Shown: positions 17,165 to 26,261 of the stretch, in pieces
How positions within the stretch are numbered: the first letter of the stretch is position 1
How the letters are laid out: each line of letters begins with the position of its first letter
From: an uncultured Clostridium sp.
GTDB taxonomy: Bacteria > Bacillota > Clostridia > Clostridiales > Clostridiaceae
DNA length: 64,000 nt
Reading direction: 5' to 3'
Assembly: GCF_900769625.1 (NCBI RefSeq)
Contig: NZ_CAAGHK010000087.1
Span: 62,001-126,000 of the forward strand
Position numbers and translations under genes: made by a program
The notes under the pieces: generated by a model
Databases searched by the model: none
What the model was told of the DNA's origin: nothing
Seen by the model: the letters and a program-made list of their open reading frames with translations, nothing else

Positions 17165-18361
17165 CTACTTAATAAGTTCTAAAGTTTCTTCAGCAATCAT
17201 TAATTCTTCGTTTGTAGGAATTACATATAGCTTAACTTTAGAATCTGCTGTAGAAATTTCCATTCCATCACCAACATTTTGGTTATCATTCTTAGCAGCA
17301 TCTATATCTATGCCTAAGAATTCCATGTTAGTTAATGCTCTTATTCTTACTTCTGGAGCATGTTCACCAATACCAGCAGTAAATACGATAGCATCTAATC
17401 CACCCATTGCTGCTGCATAAGCACCAATTTGTTTCTTAATTTGGTATCCGTATATATCCATAGTTAATAAAGCTCTTGCATCATTCTTTTCAGCAGCTAC
17501 TCTGATATCTCTGAAGTCTGTTCCGATTCCTGATACACCTAAAACACCACTTTCTTTATTTAAGATGTTATCAACTTCTTGTGGAGTATATCCTTTTTCT
17601 TTTTGTAAGAAAGTAACTATTGCTGGGTCGATGCTTCCGCTTCTTGATCCCATTATTATACCATCAAGTGGTGTGAATCCCATTGTCGTATCTACTGATT
17701 TACCACCATCAACAGCTGTAACACTTACCCCATTTCCTAAGTGACAAGTTATTATCTTAAGGTCTTTAATGTCTTTGTTCATCCATTTAGCTGCTTCACC
17801 AGCAACATATTTATGAGAAGTTCCGTGGAATCCATATCTTCTTACATGATCTTCTTCATAGAATTTGTATGGTACTGGGTACATGAATGCTTTTTGTGGC
17901 ATAGTTTGATGGAATGCTGTATCAAACACTACAACCATTGGTGTCTTTGGCATAAGAGCCTGACAAGCCTTAATTCCGATTATGTTTGCAGGATTGTGTA
18001 ATGGTGCAAGCTTAACTAATTCTTCAAGATTTGCTAAAACTTCATCATTAACTATAACAGACTTAGAATACTTTTCTCCACCATGAACAACTCTATGCCC
18101 TACTGCTGAGATTTCATCCATTGATTTGATTACACCTTGTTTTTCATCAACTAAAGTCTTTAATACTAAATCAATAGCAACTTGATGATCCTTAAGATCT
18201 GTTTCAACAACATACTTTTCTCTTCCATCAACCTTTTGAGTTAAAATTCCGTCTATTCCTATTCTTTCAACTAACCCTTGAGCTAAAACTTCATTATTTG
18301 ACATATCTATAAGTTGGTATTTTAATGAGGAACTTCCACAGTTTATAACTAATATTTTCAT
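17165..18361 (-). CDS. ackA: Acetate kinase
   Basis: AckA makes ATP and acetate from acetyl-phosphate, the last step of acetate fermentation. Family motifs are visible: [17 protein letters not shown] (phosphate 1), [55 protein letters not shown] and [13 protein letters not shown]. Length (398 residues) is normal. It follows pta by 41 bases; the two form the classic pta-ackA operon. Confidence 0.98.
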   Translation of the reverse strand: MKILVINCGSSSLKYQLIDMSNNEVLAQGLVERIGIDGILTQKVDGREKYVVETDLKDHQVAIDLVLKTLVDEKQGVIKSMDEISAVGHRVVHGGEKYSKSVIVNDEVLANLEELVKLAPLHNPANIIGIKACQALMPKTPMVVVFDTAFHQTMPQKAFMYPVPYKFYEEDHVRRYGFHGTSHKYVAGEAAKWMNKDIKDLKIITCHLGNGVSVTAVDGGKSVDTTMGFTPLDGIIMGSRSGSIDPAIVTFLQKEKGYTPQEVDNILNKESGVLGVSGIGTDFRDIRVAAEKNDARALLTMDIYGYQIKKQIGAYAAAMGGLDAIVFTAGIGEHAPEVRIRALTNMEFLGIDIDAAKNDNQNVGDGMEISTADSKVKLYVIPTNEELMIAEETLELIK

Positions 18362-18402
18362 CTTTAATAACTCCTTACCTTGACATATAATCTTATCTTA
18401 AT

Positions 18403-19404
18403 TTATTTTATACCTTGCGCTTGAACTGCAGTTAAAGCTACAACGTTAACAATATCTTCTATACTACATCCTCTTGATAAATCATTGATTGGCTTCGCGA
18501 AACCTTGACATACTGGTCCGATAGCTTCTGCATTAGCAAATCTTTGAACTAATTTGTATCCTATATTTCCTGCTTGTAAATCAGGGAATACTAAAACATT
18601 TGCATTACCTGCAACTTTACTTCCTGGAGCTTTTTGTTTCGCAACCTTTGGAACTATTGCAGCATCTAATTGTAATTCACCATCAATATCTAAATCTGGT
18701 CTTAATTCTTTTGCTTTTTGTGTTGCATTTCTAACTTTATCTACAACTTCGTGATCAGCACTTCCCATTGTAGAGAACGATAACATTGCAACCTTTGGGT
18801 CCATTTTTGATAATAATTTTGCATTATCTGCAGTTGCAATTGCAATTGATGCTAACATATCTTCAGTTGGCATTGGGTTAACTGCGCAGTCTGCAAAGAA
18901 TAATACTCCATTTTCTCCATATGGTGAATTCGGTACTTCCATGATAAAGAAACTTGATACGCATGATACCCCTGGAGCAGTCTTAATAATTTGAAGACCT
19001 GGTCTTAACAAATCACCTGTTGTATGAACAGCACCTGATACCATACCATCAGCATCATCTAATTTTACCATCATTGTAGAAAAATACAATGGATCTCTAA
19101 CTATCTTTTCAGCTTTTTCCATAGTTACGCCTTTTGCTTTTCTTAATTCGTAAAATGCATTTATATATTTTTCTAAGTCTTCTGATTCATTCGGGTTTAT
19201 TATTTCAACGTTAGTTAAATCTACATCTAATTCTTTTGCTTTTTCAAGAATCTGCTCTGTATCTCCAATTAGTATTGGATGAGCTAATCCTAAATTACAG
19301 ATTTTTTTAGCTGCCGCTATTGTTCTTTCTTCGTTTCCTTCTGGAAGAACTATTTTTTTCTTATTCGATTTTGCAGCTTCCCATATTTTTTTCATAAGTT
19401 CCAT
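18403..19404 (-). CDS. pta: Phosphate acetyltransferase
   Basis: Pta interconverts acetyl-CoA and acetyl-phosphate. The 333-residue short form, typical of Firmicutes, begins MELMKKIWEAAKSNKKKIVLPEGNEERT and has DGMVSGAVHTTGDLLRPGLQ, FFADCAVNPMPTEDMLA and the C-terminal VLVFPDLQAGNIGYKLVQR. It is the first gene of the pta-ackA operon and is divergent from tmcAL. An AAAGGAG Shine-Dalgarno precedes the ATG. Confidence 0.98.
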   Translation of the reverse strand: MELMKKIWEAAKSNKKKIVLPEGNEERTIAAAKKICNLGLAHPILIGDTEQILEKAKELDVDLTNVEIINPNESEDLEKYINAFYELRKAKGVTMEKAEKIVRDPLYFSTMMVKLDDADGMVSGAVHTTGDLLRPGLQIIKTAPGVSCVSSFFIMEVPNSPYGENGVLFFADCAVNPMPTEDMLASIAIATADNAKLLSKMDPKVAMLSFSTMGSADHEVVDKVRNATQKAKELRPDLDIDGELQLDAAIVPKVAKQKAPGSKVAGNANVLVFPDLQAGNIGYKLVQRFANAEAIGPVCQGFAKPINDLSRGCSIEDIVNVVALTAVQAQGIK

Positions 19405-19442
19405 AACGAGTTACTCCTTTCGATATCTAAGTTTCTATAACT

Positions 19443-19472
19443 AATATACTCCTATAACCCTAGATATTTCAA
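19443..19472 (-). promoter_or_regulatory. Candidate promoter of pta-ackA
   Basis: TTGAAA, 18-base spacer, TATATT on the minus strand, about 40 bases before the pta start. Confidence 0.45.
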
Positions 19473-19630
19473 CTACTAAAATTGAATTCTATAGATTGGC
19501 AATAATCTAAATTATCAGACAATTAAAGTGAAAAATACGTATACACTAAAAGTATATTTTTTAACAATCAAATTTCTCAAAAAAATTTTTTTATATTGTA
19601 TATTTTTATATTTTTTAAGGGCAAAATCAA

Positions 19631-19659
19631 TTTATATCTGTGCTTTTTTATATTATAAT
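19631..19659 (+). promoter_or_regulatory. Candidate promoter of tmcAL
   Basis: Consensus -10 TATAAT with a weak -35 (TTTATA) at 17 bases, about 55 bases upstream of the presumed tmcAL start. If this is the promoter, the GTG at 19640 (the first canonical start in the frame) lies inside it and cannot be the real start. Confidence 0.4.
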
Positions 19660-19714
19660 ATATCTCTATAATCAAGCTATAATAATATATTTTTGGAACT
19701 TGGAGGCGATTTTT

Positions 19715-20914
19715 ATAATTACTGGTATAATAACTGAATATAATCCTTTTCACAAAGGACATAAATATCATTTAGAACAATGTATAAAAGATACAAATGC
19801 ATCTAGTATAGTCTGTGTAATGAGTGGAAATTTTATGCAGCGTGGTATTCCTGCCATTGTTGATAAATGGAAGAGAACTGAAATGGCGTTGAAAAATGGT
19901 GTTGATCTTGTTTTAGAACTGCCATTGGTCTATTCTATATCTTCTGCTGAACACTTTGCTTTCGGAAGTGTTTCTTTGTTAAACTCTTTAGGTATAATCG
20001 ATAATATGTATTTTGGAAGTGAGGAAGGAAATGTTGAACCCCTAAAGAAAATTGCTGATGTCCTGAGCAGTGAGACAGATGATTTTAAAGAAATCCTCAA
20101 AAAAAATCTTAAATGTGGCCTTCCATTCCATTCAAGCAGATCATTAGCTCTCAATGAATATCTCAGATGTTCTGATGTTGAAGATATATTGTCAAATTCA
20201 AATAATATTCTCGGAATTGAATATTTAAAAGCATTAAACACTTTAAATAGCAATATTAAACCTTACACATTAAAAAGAAAAGGTTCAAATTATAATGACG
20301 AAGATGTTAATAAATTGTTTTCTTCAGCAACTTCCATAAGAAAGCATTTAAAAACTGGCTCTTTGGATAACATGACAGATATTCTTCCACCTGAAACATA
20401 TAAGATTATGGAAAATCTCAATTCAAATCATTATCCCTTCATATTTGAAGAAGATATGTTTAAATATATAAAATTCAGACTGCTTACCGAAAATGACTGT
20501 CTAAAAAATCTTCCTGATGCTGCTGAAGGTATTGATAACAAAATATATAAAGAAATTTTAAACTGCAGTTCCCTGAGTGAACTTATATTAAAAGTCAAAA
20601 GCAAGCGTTACACCTACACAAGGATAAACAGAATATTAGCACAATATTTCTTAGGTCTTGATAAATATGATCTTCTATCTCTGACAAAAGAACCTGCACC
20701 ATATGCACGTGTTCTCGGATTCACATCAAAAGGGCGTGATATTCTCAAAAAAATGAAGGATATATGTAGTATCGATATTATTACAAAAGTACCACGAAAA
20801 AATCTTTCCACTCATATGGAGCTTGATATACTAGGAACAAAAGCTTATTCCATTCTCAATACTGCTGTAAATCCTATGGCTGATTATCTTAATGGCCCCG
20901 TAATAATAAAATAA
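19715..20914 (+). CDS. tmcAL: tRNA(Met) cytidine acetate ligase (YlbM/TmcAL), apparently with an ATA start
   Basis: TmcAL uses ATP and acetate to make N4-acetylcytidine at the wobble base of elongator tRNA-Met. The nucleotidyltransferase motif appears in ITGIITEYNPFHKGHKYHL, followed by VMSGNFMQRGIPAIVDKW and ELPLVYSISSAEHFAFG. About 399 residues, the family length. The homology begins just after an optimal GGAGG Shine-Dalgarno at 19702-19706, but no ATG, GTG or TTG lies at the expected place. The codon 8 bases downstream is ATA (19715). The only canonical in-frame starts are GTG 19640 and a TTG overlapping the Shine-Dalgarno. I therefore propose ATA, with a mutated ATG or a sequencing error as alternatives. 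The use of acetate links it loosely to the divergent acetate genes. Confidence 0.88.
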   Translation: MITGIITEYNPFHKGHKYHLEQCIKDTNASSIVCVMSGNFMQRGIPAIVDKWKRTEMALKNGVDLVLELPLVYSISSAEHFAFGSVSLLNSLGIIDNMYFGSEEGNVEPLKKIADVLSSETDDFKEILKKNLKCGLPFHSSRSLALNEYLRCSDVEDILSNSNNILGIEYLKALNTLNSNIKPYTLKRKGSNYNDEDVNKLFSSATSIRKHLKTGSLDNMTDILPPETYKIMENLNSNHYPFIFEEDMFKYIKFRLLTENDCLKNLPDAAEGIDNKIYKEILNCSSLSELILKVKSKRYTYTRINRILAQYFLGLDKYDLLSLTKEPAPYARVLGFTSKGRDILKKMKDICSIDIITKVPRKNLSTHMELDILGTKAYSILNTAVNPMADYLNGPVIIK

Positions 20915-20955
20915 TAATCTGAATTGTACTGTGCATATATATGTATAGTAAGCAT

Positions 20956-20988
20956 AATTCGAAAAGTGTCATCGCCACTTTTCGAATT
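20956..20988 (+). terminator. Strong hairpin after tmcAL
   Basis: A perfect 13-bp inverted repeat (AATTCGAAAAGTG and complement) around a 7-base loop. It lacks a clean U tract, so termination is likely but not certain. Confidence 0.6.
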
Positions 20989-21114
20989 ACAGATTTAAGT
21001 TAACAGTTTTAATTTCTATTTCCAAGAAACATCTGTAAGAAATTTCACACTTAAAATGTTGACTATATATTGTTAGCTGTACCTAATTTAAGAATAATGA
21101 ACAGGAGTGGTTAA

Positions 21115-22296
21115 ATGTTATATATTGCAGTATTATGGCTTTTTATTATTTTATTGACATTATTATTAAAAAAACAAATTGATATAAAAGTGAACTCTAT
21201 CGTCTGTATAATAATAACAATATTAATTGTTCTTTTTGTCGCAAATATAAATCAATGCATTACTGCTGCACTTGATGGATGTAAACTGTGGTATAAGGCA
21301 ATACTGCCGACAACATTTCCTTTTTTGATAATCTGTAATCTCCTTATATCTTATGATGGAATAAGCCTGTATTCGAGATTTTTAGGACCAATAGTATGCC
21401 GGCCTCTTTCACTTTCAAAAAATTGCTCCTTTCCTATTGCTGCAAGTGTTTTATGTGGATATCCCCTCGGTGGTAAATACTGTGCAGACATATATACTAT
21501 GGGCTATATAGAAAAGGATGAATATATACGTCTTCTTAACATAGCATCCAATGTAGGCCCTTTATTTCTTATCGGCTCTGTTGCATCAGCTCTTCTAAAT
21601 AACATTGCCTTTGGATATATTCTGCTGGCTGGTAGCTATATTTCCTGTTTATTCATGGGATTTATAACAAAAAAAAAGAGAACTGTCACTAATACAGTTT
21701 CTCTAAAAACTGAACACCATTCTTCACCTAATCTTGGTGTTGCAGTAAAAAATTCCATAGAAAATTCAATAACTACAATATTGAATATCGGCGGATTTAT
21801 CGTTATTTTTTCAGTTATTATATCACTAATAAAAAATAATGAATTTATCACATTTATAATTCAGAATATAGAACATTTTTTCAAAATTCCTTCTGGTGCT
21901 TTATACTCAGTGCTATTAGGATCCATTGAAATTACAAATGGATGCAGCATACTTTCATCATTATCAATTTCAATACCGCTGAAACTCAGCCTTATAAGCT
22001 TTCTATGCTCATTTTCCGGACTAGCCATAATCGCTCAGGTAATTTCATTTGTCGGCAATACAGGTATAAATCTCACCAGATATATAATCTTTAAATTTAT
22101 ACAAGGAATTTTTGCTTTTATAATAACTTATTTTCTTATGATGATAGTACCTTCTTCTGTTTATACATCAAATATTGTAATAATTTCAGAATCACCACTA
22201 AATCACTGCCTGATTCCAGTAATTTTTATGCTTGTACTATCTATCTTATTTAAAATTTTTAATGTTATAATTCCTAGGAATAACACTAACATATAA
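21115..22296 (+). CDS. ylbJ: Sporulation integral membrane protein YlbJ
   Basis: A 393-residue polytopic membrane protein with about eight to ten hydrophobic segments, of the nucleoside-recognition/gate family. The conserved blocks include GCKLWYKAILPTTFPFLI, AASVLCGYPLGGKYCADI, ASNVGPLFLIGSVA and a second gate-like segment from about residue 220. In B. subtilis ylbJ is controlled by sigma-E and is needed for resistant spores. It follows tmcAL on the plus strand, as it does in several clostridia. The start is an ATG with an AGGAGTGG Shine-Dalgarno. Confidence 0.9.
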   Translation: MLYIAVLWLFIILLTLLLKKQIDIKVNSIVCIIITILIVLFVANINQCITAALDGCKLWYKAILPTTFPFLIICNLLISYDGISLYSRFLGPIVCRPLSLSKNCSFPIAASVLCGYPLGGKYCADIYTMGYIEKDEYIRLLNIASNVGPLFLIGSVASALLNNIAFGYILLAGSYISCLFMGFITKKKRTVTNTVSLKTEHHSSPNLGVAVKNSIENSITTILNIGGFIVIFSVIISLIKNNEFITFIIQNIEHFFKIPSGALYSVLLGSIEITNGCSILSSLSISIPLKLSLISFLCSFSGLAIIAQVISFVGNTGINLTRYIIFKFIQGIFAFIITYFLMMIVPSSVYTSNIVIISESPLNHCLIPVIFMLVLSILFKIFNVIIPRNNTNI

Positions 22297-22367
22297 ATTT
22301 TAAAAATCAGACTTTATAACATATAAGAATTTCAGCATTAATAATCTAATCCATTGTCAATTGAATA

Positions 22368-22910
22368 CTATTTTTTCATGCTTCTTAATTCTTTCACATT
22401 ATCCTTTATGACATCGCTTACGCTATTTAATGTTTTATCAATTTCATTAGCAGCATTTTCAAAATTAACTTGAAGGCCTTCTATCAGCTTCATCTTCTGA
22501 TATTCAAGTTCTTTATCTAACCGACTTAAAATTTCATCACTATAGTCTCTTGATCCCAGTCTTATAGCCTTAGCATCTCTCTGTGCTGAGGCTATAATTT
22601 CTTCTGCTCTTATTTTAGCTTCTTTCACTATATTGTGATTTTCTATATTTTTTCTCATCATGCTGGCAGTTTCTTTTTTAACTGAATCATATTCTTTCTT
22701 TGCTTCAGTTAAAATTCTTTCTTTTTCATTCATTATCCATTCAGCTTTTTTAAGCTGATCTGGCAGATAATTTATTATCTGATCAACTGCTTCAAGAATT
22801 TCTCTTTTGTCCAGCATAATCTTTCCGCTCATAGGTACTTTAGGTGCATTATCAACCACATCTTGTAAATATTCAAGTAATTCAATAATATTTACATCTA
22901 CTTTATCCAT
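22368..22910 (-). CDS. Coiled-coil protein of unknown function (often annotated ATPase)
   Basis: A 180-residue, charged, largely helical protein. From about residue 45 to 170 it is a long coiled coil with many Glu, Lys and Ala (QLKKAEWIMNEKERILTEAK, EAKIRAEEIIASAQRDAKAI), resembling DivIVA-like or ATP-synthase b-like helices. No transmembrane segment or nucleotide-binding motif is seen, so the ATPase name used for homologues lacks support. It follows coaD closely (14 bases) and is probably the last gene of the recG-rsmD-coaD unit. ATG 22910 has GGGGAG upstream. Confidence 0.7.
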   Translation of the reverse strand: MDKVDVNIIELLEYLQDVVDNAPKVPMSGKIMLDKREILEAVDQIINYLPDQLKKAEWIMNEKERILTEAKKEYDSVKKETASMMRKNIENHNIVKEAKIRAEEIIASAQRDAKAIRLGSRDYSDEILSRLDKELEYQKMKLIEGLQVNFENAANEIDKTLNSVSDVIKDNVKELRSMKK

Positions 22911-22924
22911 AAAAAACACTCCCC

Positions 22925-23404
22925 TTAGCTATTTATTCTTGTCAATATATCAGAAACAATTTCTTTTGGAACAAGCCCTTCAATATTTCCACCAAATTTA
23001 GCTATCTGTCTGACACATGAAGAACTTATATGTAAATTTTCAGGAGAACTCATCATGCATATAGTTTCAATATTTGAATTTAATTCCTTATTGATATATG
23101 CCATCTGCAGCTCATACTCAAAATCAGTTGAATTTCTAAGCCCTTTCAAAAGTATATCTGCATTGTACTCCTTTAATAAATCAACTAAAAGACCATTGAA
23201 GCTTACAACTTCAACATTCTCCATATCATATGTTACTCTCTTAATAAGTCTTACTCTCTCGTCTATCTCAAATAAGTGTTTTTTGTCTACATTCATTAAT
23301 ACACCTACGATAATCTTATCAAAAATCTTTGCCCCTCTCTTTATAATGTCAAGATGACCATTTGTTATCGGATCAAAGCTTCCAGGATAAACTGCTATAC
23401 TCAT
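22925..23404 (-). CDS. coaD: Phosphopantetheine adenylyltransferase
   Basis: CoaD transfers AMP from ATP to 4'-phosphopantetheine, the penultimate step of CoA synthesis. The nucleotidyltransferase signature MSIAVYPGSFDPITNGHLDI opens the protein, and the C-terminal half has SSSCVRQIAKFGGNIEGLVP. I use ATG 23404 with an AGGAG Shine-Dalgarno (159 residues) instead of the upstream frame extension. It sits directly after rsmD, the common rsmD-coaD pair. Confidence 0.97.
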   Translation of the reverse strand: MSIAVYPGSFDPITNGHLDIIKRGAKIFDKIIVGVLMNVDKKHLFEIDERVRLIKRVTYDMENVEVVSFNGLLVDLLKEYNADILLKGLRNSTDFEYELQMAYINKELNSNIETICMMSSPENLHISSSCVRQIAKFGGNIEGLVPKEIVSDILTRINS

Positions 23405-23405
23405 T

Positions 23406-23963
23406 TTATTTCTCCTCATATCTATAATAACATACAGTAGTATTTCCATACTTCTTGCTTTTAGAAAGCTTTATGTCATCATATCCTTCATAGATTTCCT
23501 CTATTGAATCTATCTTCGTTACAATTATTCCATCTTCTTTTAATAAATTATGTTCTTTGACAATTTTCATCGCTTCTGGAATCATTTCTTTACAATAAGG
23601 GGGATCTATAAATATTATGTCAAATCTTTTTCCCTTTGCTGCAAGGTTCTTTAATCCAATATACGCATCAGTTTTTATCGGGAAACAGAAATCTGCAAAT
23701 TTAAGATTTTTTACATTTTCCTTTAATAATGGAAAAGTTGTTTCACTTTTATCAAATAAATAGACTTCGCTTGCACCTCTGCTGGCTGCTTCAAGTCCTA
23801 AACTTCCTGTCCCCGCAAAAACATCAACAACAGTTCCTTCTGGTATATATAATTGAATTGTACTGAACATTGCTTCTTTAACTCTATCAAGAGTTGGTCT
23901 TGTTTCCATTGTTGCCGGAGGTATTAATTTATGCCCTCTTGCTTTTCCTGCTATTATTCTCAA
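23406..23963 (-). CDS. rsmD: 16S rRNA (guanine966-N2)-methyltransferase
   Basis: A SAM-dependent methyltransferase of the RsmD family. The catalytic motif is in FDIIFIDPPYCKEM and the SAM site in VVDVFAGTGSLGLEAASRGA. The start MRIIAGKARGHKL is the family signature; the initiation codon is TTG at 23963, ten or so bases after AAGGAGG. It ends one base before coaD begins, so the two are co-transcribed. 185 residues. Confidence 0.96.
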   Translation of the reverse strand: MRIIAGKARGHKLIPPATMETRPTLDRVKEAMFSTIQLYIPEGTVVDVFAGTGSLGLEAASRGASEVYLFDKSETTFPLLKENVKNLKFADFCFPIKTDAYIGLKNLAAKGKRFDIIFIDPPYCKEMIPEAMKIVKEHNLLKEDGIIVTKIDSIEEIYEGYDDIKLSKSKKYGNTTVCYYRYEEK

Positions 23964-24025
23964 GTATATTTCCTCCTTAAGGTATATATTTATTATATTA
24001 ACATATTTGTGTATAAAATTTCAAT

Positions 24026-26059
24026 TTAATTAAAACAAATATATTTACTGCTTCTCTGAAGGTTCTTGCTGATTTCATTTACAAGTTCCCTGTTTATTGG
24101 CGAATCATCTTTAAGTATATTCTGTGCTTCCAGTGTTGCACATCTGAGAATCTTTATATCCTCATAAAGATCTGCCAGTGCAAATCCTGCGTCACCGCTT
24201 TGCTTTCTTCCAAACATCTCACCGGCTCCTCTCAGTTTCAGGTCCTGCTCAGAAATTAAAAATCCATCACTTGATTCTGTCATTATCATCATTCTCTTCT
24301 TTGTTATATTACCCTTTGCTTTTGCAATCAATATACAGAATGATTCATACTGACCTCTTCCTACTCTTCCTCTCAGCTGATGAAGCTGTGCGAGTCCAAA
24401 ACGCTCTGCATTTTCAACAATCATCACAGAAGCATTGGGTACATTGACACCAACTTCTATTACTGTCGTTGAAATTAAGACATCAGTTTGATGATTCTTA
24501 AATCTAGTTATTATTTCATCCTTTTCAGAACCCTTCATTTTTCCATGAAGTATTTCTACACGCTGATTTCTGAATACTGTACTGGTCAGCTTATCATATA
24601 AGGTCTCAACGGAATTAAGCTGCTCCTTTTCGTCTTCCTCTATAAGGGGACATACAATATAAACCTGCCTTCCTTTTTTTATTTCATCATAAGCAAGTTC
24701 ATATGCAATATCTCTCTGTGAATCTTCATAATACCTTGTATCAATCTTCTTTCTTCCAGGAGGAAGTTCATCAATTATAGATACATCAAGATCAGAATAC
24801 ATATAAAGTGCCAGTGTTCTTGGAATAGGTGTTGCCGTCATTACTATACAGTCAGCTTTCTTCCCTTTATTCATAAGCCTGCTTCTCTGTTCAACACCGA
24901 ATCTATGCTGTTCATCTGTTATTATAAGACCCAGCTTTCCGAACTCAACATCCTCTTGAAAAAGTGCGTGTGTTCCTATCACTAATATAGGTTCATTGCT
25001 CTTTATTCTTTCTTTTATTCTCTTCTTTTCCTTGCTACTCGTTCCACCAGTAAGAAGTTCAATTTCAACATTAAAGTCTGCAAACACTTTTTTTGCTTCT
25101 TCATAATGCTGAGCTGCTAGAATTTCAGTTGGAGCCATAAGCACACTTTGATATCCATTCTTTATGATATTAAAAATTGCAATCAGAGCAACTATTGTCT
25201 TACCGCTTCCAACATCCCCCTGAACAAGTCTGTTCATAGGTACTGGAGATTTCTGATCTCGCAATATATCTCTTACAACTTTTGTCTGTGCATTTGTCAG
25301 AGGAAATGGAAGGCTTTCTTTAAATTCCTTTAACGCTTCTGCCCATTCAAAAGCAATTCCTTTTGTATTTTTCTTTAACTGATACTTTAAAAGCAGCAGT
25401 TTTAAAGAATATGTAAAAAGTTCCTGAAACTTAAGCCTTGTTTTTGCTCTTTCAAGCATATTTTTATTTTCTGGGAAATGTATGCTTCTTATTGCCGTAT
25501 CTAAAGATACAAGCTGATACTTTTCTAATATATATTGCGGCATATTCTCTTTAATATTAATATCAATTAGTATATTGTTTATTAATTTTTCAAATAATTT
25601 ATTGCTTATATCGCCTTTCAGAGGATATTTAGGAATTATCTCACTTGAAATTGCTTCACCACATGCAATTACAGGACCTACTACTTCGAGCATTTTTCCA
25701 ACTCTCTTGAATTTACCCATAAGATTATAAGATTTGCCCATCTGAAAATTATTTTTTACATAAGGCTGATTGAACCACTTTGCACTGACTTTATGATCTC
25801 CATATTGAAAATCTATTGTTGTCAGAAGCTTTCCGTTTTTCGTCCTTACGTCTCTTTTGAATAATTTAGTTTCACATAAAAGAATTAATTTTTCTTCTCC
25901 AGTTATCGTTTCAAAATCAACATTGCCATCCACAAAGTCATAATCCCGTGGAAAATATAAAAGTATATCCAGAATATTAAAGATACCACATCTGTTTAAC
26001 TTTTCGGTTGCTTTTGGTCCTACACCCTTAAGTGTAGATATGCTACTGTATATATCCAT
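24026..26059 (-). CDS. recG: ATP-dependent DNA helicase RecG
   Basis: RecG remodels stalled replication forks and Holliday junctions. The N-terminal wedge/OB region includes VGPKATEKLNRCGI and the helicase domains show Walker A LVQGDVGSGKT, DEQHRFGVEQR, TATPIPRTL, then GRVGRG and the C-terminal RecG-specific QDLKLRGAGEMFG. 677 residues, normal length. The closest upstream genes on the minus strand are fakA and yloU, separated by a terminator, so recG-rsmD-coaD may have its own promoter in 26060-26230. Confidence 0.97.
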   Translation of the reverse strand: MDIYSSISTLKGVGPKATEKLNRCGIFNILDILLYFPRDYDFVDGNVDFETITGEEKLILLCETKLFKRDVRTKNGKLLTTIDFQYGDHKVSAKWFNQPYVKNNFQMGKSYNLMGKFKRVGKMLEVVGPVIACGEAISSEIIPKYPLKGDISNKLFEKLINNILIDINIKENMPQYILEKYQLVSLDTAIRSIHFPENKNMLERAKTRLKFQELFTYSLKLLLLKYQLKKNTKGIAFEWAEALKEFKESLPFPLTNAQTKVVRDILRDQKSPVPMNRLVQGDVGSGKTIVALIAIFNIIKNGYQSVLMAPTEILAAQHYEEAKKVFADFNVEIELLTGGTSSKEKKRIKERIKSNEPILVIGTHALFQEDVEFGKLGLIITDEQHRFGVEQRSRLMNKGKKADCIVMTATPIPRTLALYMYSDLDVSIIDELPPGRKKIDTRYYEDSQRDIAYELAYDEIKKGRQVYIVCPLIEEDEKEQLNSVETLYDKLTSTVFRNQRVEILHGKMKGSEKDEIITRFKNHQTDVLISTTVIEVGVNVPNASVMIVENAERFGLAQLHQLRGRVGRGQYESFCILIAKAKGNITKKRMMIMTESSDGFLISEQDLKLRGAGEMFGRKQSGDAGFALADLYEDIKILRCATLEAQNILKDDSPINRELVNEISKNLQRSSKYICFN

Positions 26060-26231
26060 ACAAAACCTCCTCTCATAAGTTAATTCTTCTGACTTTAATA
26101 TCTACTATATCTCTATAAATAAAGCTTAGTATCACATATACACCTTAAATGTACAGATTACATCTACTTATTTTAATTAAAATAAAAATACAACATAGAT
26201 AATTGTAATATTTCATATGTCATTATGCAAT

Positions 26232-26257
26232 AAAAAAGCACCCTCAGGTGCTTTTTT
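26232..26257 (-). terminator. Terminator after fakA
   Basis: AAAAAAGCACC, a CTCA loop and GGTGCTTTTTT, immediately after the fakA stop on the minus strand. Confidence 0.9.
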
Positions 26258-26261
26258 ATTT

